Part shown: one piece after another, positions 17,115 through 23,025 of the stretch
Numbering within the stretch: position 1 is the stretch's first letter
Layout: every line of letters starts with the position of its first letter
DNA from: Streptococcus gwangjuense
GTDB lineage: Bacteria; Bacillota; Bacilli; Lactobacillales; Streptococcaceae
Reading direction: 5' to 3'
Length of the DNA stretch: 64,000 nt
Assembly: GCF_003627155.1 (NCBI RefSeq)
Contig: NZ_CP032621.1
Location: forward strand, 1,523,501 to 1,587,500
The notes under the pieces: generated by a model
What the model was told of the DNA's origin: nothing
The model's database searches: none
Seen by the model: only the letters and a program-made list of their open reading frames with translations
Translations under genes and position numbers: made by a program

Positions 17115-17480
17115 TTAAAGTTCGACAACTTCAATGACTTTTGCAGTCAAACTAAGCTGATTACGGTACTCTCCGTATACAACTGCCTTCTCAATGTCTA
17201 CAATTTCTATAGCTGTGAGCATCGGTTGAAACGAGTCAAAATCCTTCATCGATGCAAACGGCACTTTTACAGTAAGTTGCTCTCCAATGTTGTTTTTTTC
17301 GTTTGGATAGTCACTTTCATCAGAATAGATGAGTACTCCCACTTTTACTCCTTTTTCAGTCTCTGAACCAGTCTCATTTCTTTCTATCCACCTTGTAGCC
17401 GAAATAAAGCGTAACTCTTTTTGAGCAAGGAATAACGAAGCATTGAACTCTGTAAAATGTGATAAATTTTTAAGTGCCAT
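17115..17480 (-). CDS. Element protein of unknown function (121 aa)
   Basis: The start at 17480 (MALKNLSHF) is chosen for its AAGAAGG site; an open frame runs 12 codons further upstream without one. The protein is mostly beta-strand-like with the pattern TVKVPFASMKDFDSFQPMLTAIEIVDIEKAVVYGEY. The size, the position before the Rep gene and the strand-rich C-terminus recall the DUF961-type Orf22/Orf23 proteins of Tn916, but the similarity is too weak to assign. It ends 11 bases before the 188-aa gene, so the two are surely cotranscribed. Confidence 0.65.
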   Translation of the reverse strand: MALKNLSHFTEFNASLFLAQKELRFISATRWIERNETGSETEKGVKVGVLIYSDESDYPNEKNNIGEQLTVKVPFASMKDFDSFQPMLTAIEIVDIEKAVVYGEYRNQLSLTAKVIEVVEL

Positions 17481-17600
17481 AATTAAAACCTTCTTTCTAG
17501 CTAGACTTAAAAGCAAATCGTCTACTTTTAATCAAATAAACACTGTGACGATTACAGATAACAACATTTAAAATTACCTCCTCAAGTATAAGGAGAAATT

Positions 17601-18032
17601 TCAGCAAAATTCGGAGGATATTATGAATTTTTTTATTCTCTCTATAATACGCTCATACTGTCTTTTGACAGTTTTGTCACTAAGTCCAACTTCTTTTGCA
17701 AGACTCGAGTACGATCTACCTTCAACCACTCCAAACAGAATTTCTCTGTCTTTGTCACTCAACAAACTCTCAATAGCATCATTTATAATAGCAATTTCTT
17801 CTTTTTTAATTAAGAGAGACAATGGGTCATTATAATCTGCTATCGTATCTAATAAAGAACCTTTATCAATAGAACTACTGTCTAAACTACACAGACCGTG
17901 CGATCTATCTTTTCTACATAAATTCTCATAAGACTGATTTAATAAGTTTTCTACCTTATCCCAATCACCAGATAATTTAGCTTTTTTAATTGCTTCTTCT
18001 CTACGTTGTTCTACTTTTGTTAAATCTACCAT
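17601..18032 (-). CDS. Sigma-70 region 4-like regulator
   Basis: 143 aa from the ATG at 18032, which has AGGAGG 9 bases upstream. Residues about 92-135 form a sigma region 4 helix-turn-helix (LLSDKDREILFGVVEG, then SYSSLAKEVGLSDKTVKRQ). The N-terminal part is helical and lacks regions 2 and 3, so it is not a full sigma factor. Tn916 Orf7 is a comparable short sigma-like protein controlling excision and transfer genes. Its Shine-Dalgarno lies in the loop of a hairpin. It is first in line before the replication and integration genes, so it is a good candidate for the element's switch. Confidence 0.75.
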   Translation of the reverse strand: MVDLTKVEQRREEAIKKAKLSGDWDKVENLLNQSYENLCRKDRSHGLCSLDSSSIDKGSLLDTIADYNDPLSLLIKKEEIAIINDAIESLLSDKDREILFGVVEGRSYSSLAKEVGLSDKTVKRQYERIIERIKKFIISSEFC

Positions 18033-18034
18033 AT

Positions 18035-18063
18035 GTTGGTACCTCCTGCTGGGGTTTACCAAC
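18035..18063 (-). promoter_or_regulatory. Hairpin enclosing the ribosome binding site of the sigma-like gene
   Basis: On the minus strand GTTGGTA (18063-18057) pairs perfectly with TACCAAC (18041-18035); the 15-base loop contains AGGAGG. The start codon follows two bases after the stem. A second small stem (GGCT/AGCC) lies upstream near 18080. Confidence 0.55.
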
Positions 18064-18148
18064 ACTACCCAAAGGGGCTCCATAGCCTCTCGTCAGTGGA
18101 AACTTACCTTATGTGATTTTAAAAAGAACATAGTAAGATGCATAAAAA

Positions 18149-18180
18149 AATAGCAGTTATACAAAATCGTATAACTGCTA
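18149..18180. terminator. Strong hairpin ending the three-gene cargo operon
   Basis: ATAGCAGTTATAC/GTATAACTGCTAT, 13 perfect pairs with a 6-base loop, and A/T runs on the outer sides. It separates the 131-242-176 aa operon from the sigma-like gene. Confidence 0.8.
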
Positions 18181-18289
18181 TGCATTTTAATCACTATATA
18201 TATCATAAAAAATTCATAATCATTCACCAATTTATGGACTTTCACATATCACTGACTGGTTAACTTACACATGAATATATTATATTCAA

Positions 18290-18820
18290 TCACTGAAAAA
18301 CATTCTCACTATCGAGCACTAATTCTGAATAAAAAACATCAGGTGTTTGTTTAATAATTTTTAAATGATTTGTTCTTTGTGACTGTGTAAATTTAATTTG
18401 TATTCCATGTTTACTATTATAATTAACAAAGTGTGTTTCTGAATTCTCTGCTAAACATTCTAACGTACTTAACTCAGCCATGATTATTCTGATTTTTCTT
18501 TTTTCCTCTTGACTATCAACAAATACAAATGAAACTGCTGGGATCATCCCTAGCATGTTAGCTGTATCTTTCAATTTGTTTATGTTGTTCCTATCAAAAT
18601 CAAACGATTTACTTTCTGTGTCTGGAAAATTCCTTCCCTTTACAGAAATAGCTAATCTTTTCGAATCTCCTCTCCTCCTGACTGCAACAACATCAGCACC
18701 GACGTGATCAATAAGAGCAACTGACCAATTATTTAATCCTAAAATATACATTACCAAAGATTCTGAAAAATCACCGAATTGTTTTGGGAAACGAAGATCT
18801 CTTTCATCTAAACTACTCAT
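18290..18820 (-). CDS. PD-(D/E)XK-like nuclease-fold protein (176 aa)
   Basis: FGDFSESL (Glu20), GADVVAVRRR (Asp43) and LAISVKGR (Ser59-Val60-Lys61) form the E...D...(E/S)xK pattern of restriction-endonuclease-like enzymes, with Ser in place of the usual acidic residue. The strand-turn-strand spacing fits Holliday-resolvase-like and Mrr-like folds. It may cut or bind nucleic acid. The stop is followed by the hairpin at 18149-18180, and the start is 3 bases past the stop of the 242-aa gene. Function is inferred from the motif only. Confidence 0.6.
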   Translation of the reverse strand: MSSLDERDLRFPKQFGDFSESLVMYILGLNNWSVALIDHVGADVVAVRRRGDSKRLAISVKGRNFPDTESKSFDFDRNNINKLKDTANMLGMIPAVSFVFVDSQEEKRKIRIIMAELSTLECLAENSETHFVNYNSKHGIQIKFTQSQRTNHLKIIKQTPDVFYSELVLDSENVFQ

Positions 18821-18823
18821 AAT

Positions 18824-19552
18824 TTACCTCGACTCTAACTCCCAGTCCGAGAATGGTTTAGCAATTTTTTTATAAATAGATGCTCCTGAAATACTATCTT
18901 TAATATGATGGAAAAATAAAGAAATCACTCCATTTTCACCATAATAAGTAAATTGATCCTTTTTTAAACGAATATAGATAGTTGGGTGTCTTTTCTCATC
19001 ATAATCTATAGTTATGTTTTGGATATTTTCGAATGAAAATTTTTGAATTTGCGACAATTCAGCGTTCTCTTTTCCAAAATTATGAATGAACGAGATAATA
19101 AATTTAGATTCACAAACCGTAATCGAACATACTCTCCCATGAAAATCCGTAAATAATTCAAAATCCTTAAATTCAAATTCTTGAATTATATTATTTCGTA
19201 AGTACCATTTTATAATAGCTCTCTCATACTTATTACGAATCTTTAGAGGAGCTTCATTTTTATTTTCTTTAGCTATCATCCAATCAATAAATGTAATATT
19301 TTGATCATATGTTCCTTTAGGAAAAGCTGATATGAACTTATGTAAGTCATCTTTTTTTACTGGATTATATTTAATATCTGTGTTTGCTACTGAATAGCCT
19401 TGAAGAATTGCCGATACTCGACCACCATCTGAACTCCCATAGTATTCTTCCGTAATTCGTCCTCCACTTACACCATTATAATATCGAAATAAAACTTCTA
19501 CACGTTCATCATTATTTGTTTGTAAAAAAACATTCAACAAGGCAAAACTCAT
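18824..19552 (-). CDS. Cargo protein of unknown function (242 aa)
   Basis: I recognise no family. The N-terminal part carries a Gly-rich stretch (YNGVSGGRITEEYYGSSDGGR, residues about 25-45), the middle is helical (KYERAIIKWYLRNNIIQEF), and the C-terminal third (about 145-235) alternates short beta segments and ends in a helix, a pattern compatible with a PH-like domain. It is the middle gene of a packed operon (16 bases after the 131-aa gene, 3 bases before the nuclease-like gene), so the three probably act together. Confidence 0.6.
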   Translation of the reverse strand: MSFALLNVFLQTNNDERVEVLFRYYNGVSGGRITEEYYGSSDGGRVSAILQGYSVANTDIKYNPVKKDDLHKFISAFPKGTYDQNITFIDWMIAKENKNEAPLKIRNKYERAIIKWYLRNNIIQEFEFKDFELFTDFHGRVCSITVCESKFIISFIHNFGKENAELSQIQKFSFENIQNITIDYDEKRHPTIYIRLKKDQFTYYGENGVISLFFHHIKDSISGASIYKKIAKPFSDWELESR

Positions 19553-19568
19553 ATTATTTACTTACTTT

Positions 19569-19964
19569 CTACTTTTTAACTTTCCACATTGTAACACCAT
19601 TTTTATAATTATATTCTGCTTTATACCCAGCAGCTTTTATTAATGTTATAGTTCTTTTACATATTGTTTCTACATCTTTTCCAGTATTAAAATAAAGCCA
19701 AGTAGGTAATTTATCATATAAAGGCGTATCTCTGAAATATCTAGATTGATAAAAACTATAAAAACTAGCATTAAATACATTTCTAGAGAAAAATTTAGTT
19801 CTTCCATCATAGTTATAACTCATTAACTTTTCTGTTCTTTTAAACTCCTCTATAGCATACTTTTTAAAAGCCCTATATAATTGTTCTTTTTGACTGGTAC
19901 TCATAACTTTAGTTTTATGGTAAACACTATACGATTTTGCAGTTGCAGCAGAATATACTAACAT
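19569..19964 (-). CDS. Cargo protein of unknown function (131 aa)
   Basis: Small basic protein, rich in Tyr, Phe and Lys (SFYSFYQSRYFRDTPLYDKLPTWLYF), with no signal peptide and no motif I recognise. The start at 19964 has an AAAAGGAGTG site 9 bases upstream. It opens the three-gene operon and is transcribed divergently from the XRE regulator, whose operator-like repeats lie between them. That arrangement often marks a regulated toxin-like or defence operon; this is inference from layout only. Confidence 0.6.
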   Translation of the reverse strand: MLVYSAATAKSYSVYHKTKVMSTSQKEQLYRAFKKYAIEEFKRTEKLMSYNYDGRTKFFSRNVFNASFYSFYQSRYFRDTPLYDKLPTWLYFNTGKDVETICKRTITLIKAAGYKAEYNYKNGVTMWKVKK

Positions 19965-20009
19965 AAGACCACACTCCTTTTGTATTGTTTTTTATCTATT
20001 TTAACACAA

Positions 20010-20059
20010 AATTGTACAGTTTGCTATCCAATATCTTATTTTTGGATAGTTAATTGTAC
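20010..20059. promoter_or_regulatory. Operator-like repeats between the XRE gene and the cargo operon
   Basis: An inverted repeat CTATCCAA (20024-20031)/TTGGATAG (20042-20049) is flanked on both sides by direct copies of AATTGTAC (20010-20017 and 20052-20059). An extended -10 for the minus-strand operon (TG-T-TAAAAT) lies next to it at about 19999-20007. It is the natural binding site for the XRE protein. Confidence 0.6.
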
Positions 20060-20110
20060 TTAAAAAATCATATAAAGGATAGTAGAATAGTATAAAAGAG
20101 GAAATTACGG

Positions 20111-20443
20111 ATGGAAGCTAATCAATTACAAAAATACATAGCAGAGCGTATACGAGAATGTAGAAAAGAACAGAATCTTAGCCAAGAACAATTATCCAAT
20201 CAAGCCGGGTTAGGTGTTAAAGCAATACAAAACATCGAGAATATGAAATACGATTTTAAAATACGCACACTTGAAAAGGTTCTTACAGCTTTAGGTATGA
20301 CCGTAGAAGACTTCTTTAATTTCCCGCTTTCAAATAATTCCGTCCCTATAACTACATTGATCGATAACATCTCAGATTTATCACACACAAAAAAATCTAA
20401 AATCATTTCTTTGTTCAATGAAATTGTCAAAAACATAGATTAA
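20111..20443 (+). CDS. XRE family transcriptional regulator
   Basis: 110 aa. The Cro/C1-type helix-turn-helix fills residues 8-62 (RIRECRKEQNLSQEQLSNQ, then GLGVKAIQNIENMKYDFK, LEKVLTALGMTVEDFF). A short C-terminal tail may dimerize. It is the only plus-strand gene of the element and faces the three-gene cargo operon across an operator-like region. It probably represses that operon and itself. GAGGAAATTACGG precedes the ATG. Its transcript ends at the hairpin 20444-20473. Confidence 0.88.
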   Translation: MEANQLQKYIAERIRECRKEQNLSQEQLSNQAGLGVKAIQNIENMKYDFKIRTLEKVLTALGMTVEDFFNFPLSNNSVPITTLIDNISDLSHTKKSKIISLFNEIVKNID

Positions 20444-20473
20444 AAGAGGAACTCTCAATGAATTCCTCTTTTT
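20444..20473. terminator. Terminator between XRE and DUF6575-like genes
   Basis: AAAGAGGAA/TTCCTCTTT stem with T run on the plus strand and A run reading as T on the minus strand, so it serves both convergent genes. Confidence 0.75.
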
Positions 20474-20474
20474 G

Positions 20475-20506
20475 TATGCTACTTTAACCTTCTTTTGATT
20501 AGTTTT
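20475..20506 (+). repeat. Element-end repeat, inner copy
   Basis: This 32-base sequence starts TATGCTACTTTAAC and contains TTAGTTTT. It matches 22186-22217 with three substitutions. Each copy directly follows a terminator-type hairpin. Together they bracket the DUF6575-like two-gene cassette. Confidence 0.7.
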
Positions 20507-20520
20507 TTACTTTATAGATA

Positions 20521-21705
20521 CTAACTATTCTGATTAAAATTTAAAATTTCATATTTTTCAGAAATTACATTTCTATTTTTATCCAAAAAAGTTTGCTTTA
20601 TCCACCTTCCTCGTATTTCACTTGACACCGAAATGGTTCTATTCATTCTCTTAATTTCCCTAAATAATTCACTTGAAAACTTTGCCTTTACTATGCCAGA
20701 TAAAGTTTTTATAGAGACATTATTTCGAGCATTGGATGCACTAGACACTATTCCTTCAAAATAGAATTCTTCTGAAAATACTTCCGCATCATCTTGCTTT
20801 TGAACTAGAGAATTTAAGTCTTGAATAAATTTATCACTTTGTTCATTAACAATAATAGTGGATAGCTTTTTCTTGTCCTTTTCCAAAGTTACAGTAAGGC
20901 CGTTTTCTTTTATGACATTATAAAATTCAACGAAAGATTTTACTATTTTATTATTCTCAAAAATTACATCTGAGTAGACATCCGACGCCTCTTTGTAATT
21001 TATAGATTCTGTAAAAACAATAAAGTCATCAAAATAAAGTTCAAATTCATCCTCAAAAAGAGTAACCTCTTCCGGACGAACTATTTCAAAATTTATATTG
21101 AATGAACCGGGGGTAAATGGTGTTAGTACAAGTTTCCCATTAGTAAATATATTATGTTCCTTTAAAAATACTTTTGATCCCTCTATAAAATTTTCCATCA
21201 AATTTATCGCTTTAGCAACGACATCTAAATCTGCTGAGTGTGAATTATAAGAATCAACTAGCTTTATTGTCAGTTGTTTATTATTTAAAATATCTGAAAA
21301 TGTTGTGGTATATTCACTACATAGCATATTAAAACTTTTTCCACTAATCAAATCCCGCTCAAATTTTGAATCGTCCTCAGGGAAATATTCACTCGCATTA
21401 ATGTTATTCTCTAATTCGAAAATTTTAACACCATATTTAACAAAGATATTATTATTTTCTCTTTTTAGAATGGAAAAGTCATCTTCTAAATAAAACTCTT
21501 GAAGAAGTGTATTCGTAGAAATATCAGAAAATAGAGTTTTCAAATTCTTAATAGAAAGAGGTTTTACAAAAAATGTATCAAAATCAATTGCATATACAAA
21601 ATAATATTTATCATCGATCTTCTTAGTAATAAATGACAATGGAATATCATAGTAATCAAAAATATAAAGATATTCTACTGATTCAAAATCCAAAATACTA
21701 CTCAT
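20521..21705 (-). CDS. DUF6575-like protein (394 aa), partner of a 123-aa gene
   Basis: The N-terminal 110 residues (LYIFDYYDIPLSFITK, YYFVYAIDFDTFFVKPL) look like the DUF6575 domain as I remember it. The long remainder is acidic with mixed helix and strand, and the last 70 residues (about 325-394) form a beta-rich small domain. No catalytic motif or membrane segment is visible. The start codon at 21705 overlaps the end of the upstream 123-aa gene by 8 bases, so the two are coupled. The cassette has its own promoter and terminator. A defence role is plausible from location only. Confidence 0.7.
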   Translation of the reverse strand: MSSILDFESVEYLYIFDYYDIPLSFITKKIDDKYYFVYAIDFDTFFVKPLSIKNLKTLFSDISTNTLLQEFYLEDDFSILKRENNNIFVKYGVKIFELENNINASEYFPEDDSKFERDLISGKSFNMLCSEYTTTFSDILNNKQLTIKLVDSYNSHSADLDVVAKAINLMENFIEGSKVFLKEHNIFTNGKLVLTPFTPGSFNINFEIVRPEEVTLFEDEFELYFDDFIVFTESINYKEASDVYSDVIFENNKIVKSFVEFYNVIKENGLTVTLEKDKKKLSTIIVNEQSDKFIQDLNSLVQKQDDAEVFSEEFYFEGIVSSASNARNNVSIKTLSGIVKAKFSSELFREIKRMNRTISVSSEIRGRWIKQTFLDKNRNVISEKYEILNFNQNS

Positions 21706-22069
21706 TTTCTAAACCTCCTTCCTGAGCATCAAGAAAATTCACATCCTGAAACTCCCACAAATTTAAATGTTCTCCTTCTAACAGTCCCACACCATGACTA
21801 GGTAAAATATTTATCAACACAGCAACTTTATCTTTAAATTTAGGATAACGTTTTTTTAGTTTTTCAATTGCTTGCTCTGATGCAAAAAACGATAAAGCTT
21901 TGGCCTCACATAATTTTGGGGGCGGAAAATTCAAACCTAAATCTACGTGGGTTTTAAAATCATCTTTTTCAGGAACCTCACTATTACATATTCTATAAAA
22001 CGAACCTTCCATCTCTTTTGCTTCAGATGGCGGACAAGCATCTGGATAATCTTCACCATACTTCAACAT
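21698..22069 (-). CDS. Small conserved-looking protein with Cys-Pro-Pro motif (123 aa)
   Basis: The start at 22069 (MLKYGEDYPDACPP) has AAGGGGAATTAT upstream; a start five codons earlier is possible. It is acidic, with the N-terminal pattern GEDYPDACPPSEA (residues 5-17), YRICNSEVPEKDDF (25-38) and a C-terminal HLNLWEF. I recall widespread unassigned small proteins with a CPP..A....YR......DF pattern, but cannot name them. It lacks a signal peptide. It overlaps the DUF6575-like gene by 8 bases and is the first gene of the cassette. Confidence 0.65.
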   Translation of the reverse strand: MLKYGEDYPDACPPSEAKEMEGSFYRICNSEVPEKDDFKTHVDLGLNFPPPKLCEAKALSFFASEQAIEKLKKRYPKFKDKVAVLINILPSHGVGLLEGEHLNLWEFQDVNFLDAQEGGLENE

Positions 22070-22103
22070 ATAATTCCCCTTCAAATTAAAACCAACTATT
22101 ATT

Positions 22104-22132
22104 ATTTTACTCTATGCAAAGTAAGTTTTCAA
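22104..22132 (-). promoter_or_regulatory. Promoter of the two-gene cassette
   Basis: TTGAAA (reverse of 22127-22132), 17-base spacer, TAAAAT (reverse of 22104-22109), 35 bases before the ATG at 22069. Confidence 0.7.
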
Positions 22133-22152
22133 GTATCTACAAATATTATAGT

Positions 22153-22183
22153 GAAATAAAAAGAGAGATTTATCTCCCTCTTC
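22153..22183 (-). terminator. Terminator shielding the cassette from the chromosome
   Basis: On the minus strand AAGAGGGAGAT/ATCTCTCTT followed by TTTTATTT. It would stop transcripts entering from the captured tatD promoter at attR. Confidence 0.65.
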
Positions 22184-22185
22184 GT

Positions 22186-22217
22186 TATGCTACTTTAACT
22201 TTCCTTTGGTTAGTTTT
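22186..22217 (+). repeat. Element-end repeat, outer copy
   Basis: Counterpart of 20475-20506. It contains the first of two right arm-type sites. Confidence 0.7.
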
Positions 22218-22225
22218 ATGGTTAA
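22207..22225 (+). repeat. Right arm-type repeats (TGGTTAG, TGGTTAA)
   Basis: TGGTTAG at 22207 and TGGTTAA at 22219, 12 bases apart, the same sequence and spacing as the three copies near attL. Confidence 0.55.
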
Positions 22226-22273
22226 TTTATGCCTTAATAATGTCATGAGTCCTTAAACTGTACTCCAAACACT

Positions 22274-22330
22274 CTAAGTATGTGTATCAAAAATCATCTC
22301 TTCTAACCTCGTTTTCTATCTACTATTATA
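22274..22330 (-). other. Displaced native tatD promoter and start
   Basis: An extended -10 TG-C-TATAAT (reverse of 22325-22333) is followed by GAGG and an ATG at 22297, then ATT TTT GAT ACA CAT ACT TAG: a seven-codon stub MIFDTHT. The shared core shows that this was the start of tatD before insertion. Confidence 0.8.
22278..22294 (+). repeat. attR core
   Basis: GTATGTGTATCAAAAAT, identical to attL. Beyond it lies the old tatD start region. Confidence 0.85.
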
Positions 22331-22455
22331 GCAAAAAAACTGACCTCTCTCCTCATCTGAAAAAAATATTCTAAAACCCATTATCATCTCTTGATGCTAT
22401 TTTCCCCAAAGCAGTATAATAGCTCTTTTTAAAATTCTCATTAAAGGAAATAACC

Positions 22456-22739
22456 ATGTTTACAAAATTAAAACAGACTTTTATCGATTGATCTCTCAAG
22501 TCCTTAACTGAATGCGAGAGGAGACAGCTGGGAAAAATGCAGGCATTTGCCATCTTGTCAAGCGACGCTCTGTCTTCTATTGCCAATGGACCTGAGCAAG
22601 TAGTCCTCATCCCCAGTTTATTATTAGTAAAGCTTGGCAACATATTCTACACAATCAGATGAGTCTCAAACTCAAATATGCCCTCCGTTGGCACCAAGAC
22701 GTCGTTGTCGCTAGCTATTCCTATCACTTAAAAGAATAA
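22456..22739 (+). pseudogene. Remnant of an APC-type amino acid permease
   Basis: The frame from the ATG at 22456 reads MFTKLKQTFID, stop, SLKSLTECERRQLGKMQAFAILSSDALSSIANGPEQVVLIP: the N-terminus of a large APC-family permease as I remember it in streptococci. After about 50 residues it jumps to a C-terminus-like MSLKLKYALRWHQDVVVASYSYHLKE and a stop at 22737-22739. So it has an in-frame stop and has lost nearly all of the middle (a full protein would be around 600 aa). GGAAATAACC precedes the ATG. It is non-functional. Confidence 0.65.
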
Positions 22740-22741
22740 AG

Positions 22742-22785
22742 AAAAGGCCCTACCAGAAGCAAGAAGCTCTGGTAAGGCCTTTTTC
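22742..22785. terminator. Bidirectional terminator after the permease remnant
   Basis: AAAAGGCC-TACCAGA/TCTGGTA-GGCCTTTT with a 10-base loop and one mismatch; A and T runs on both sides. Confidence 0.8.
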
Positions 22786-22805
22786 TGAATCCAGCCACTA
22801 TGCTT

Positions 22806-23000
22806 ATACTCAATGAAAATCAAAGAGCAAACTAGGAAGCTAGCCGCAGGCTGCTCAAAGCACTGCTTTGAGGTTGTAGATGAAACTGACGAAGTCAGCT
22901 CAAAACACTGTTTTGAGGTTGCAGATAGAACTGACGAAGTCAGTAACATACCTACGGTAAGGCAACGCTGACGTGGTTTGAAGAGATTTTCGAAGAGTAT
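22806..23000 (-). repeat. BOX element, boxA-boxB-boxB-boxC
   Basis: 195 bp, reverse orientation: boxC starts at 22806 (ATACTCAATGAAAATCAAAG), two boxB units of about 45 bp follow (TGACGAAGTCAG repeated near 22886 and 22933), and boxA ends at 23000 (TTCGAAGAGTAT). It is the classic repeat of S. pneumoniae and S. mitis. It sits just past the stop codon of the ali-like gene. Confidence 0.95.
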
Positions 23001-23025
23001 TAACTGAAAAGCATGACTAGGAATA

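Larger units (their letters stand above)
13838..22294. mobile_element. Integrative element in tatD (8,440 bp), IME-like
   Basis: The element lies between perfect 17-bp direct repeats (13838-13854 and 22278-22294). It has a tyrosine integrase next to attL, an Xis-like gene, an HUH Rep/relaxase-like gene with an origin-like region, a sigma-like regulator, an XRE regulator and several unknown cargo genes. Base composition is visibly richer in A and T than in the flanks. There are no type IV secretion, coupling protein, capsid or terminase genes. This fits an integrative mobilizable element or a small satellite that relies on helpers. Members of streptococcal IMEs inserting in tatD are known to me only from memory. 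Confidence 0.85.

Noticed and set aside
13838-22294. Prophage or phage-inducible island
   Set aside because: There is no terminase, capsid, portal, holin or lysin gene, and no packaging interference gene that I recognise; int-xis-Rep fits an IME better, though a satellite cannot be excluded.
22728-22949. 73-aa open frame with internal repeats
   Set aside because: It is a translation of the BOX repeat; the repeated TSSVSSTTSKQCFE-like text comes from the two boxB units.
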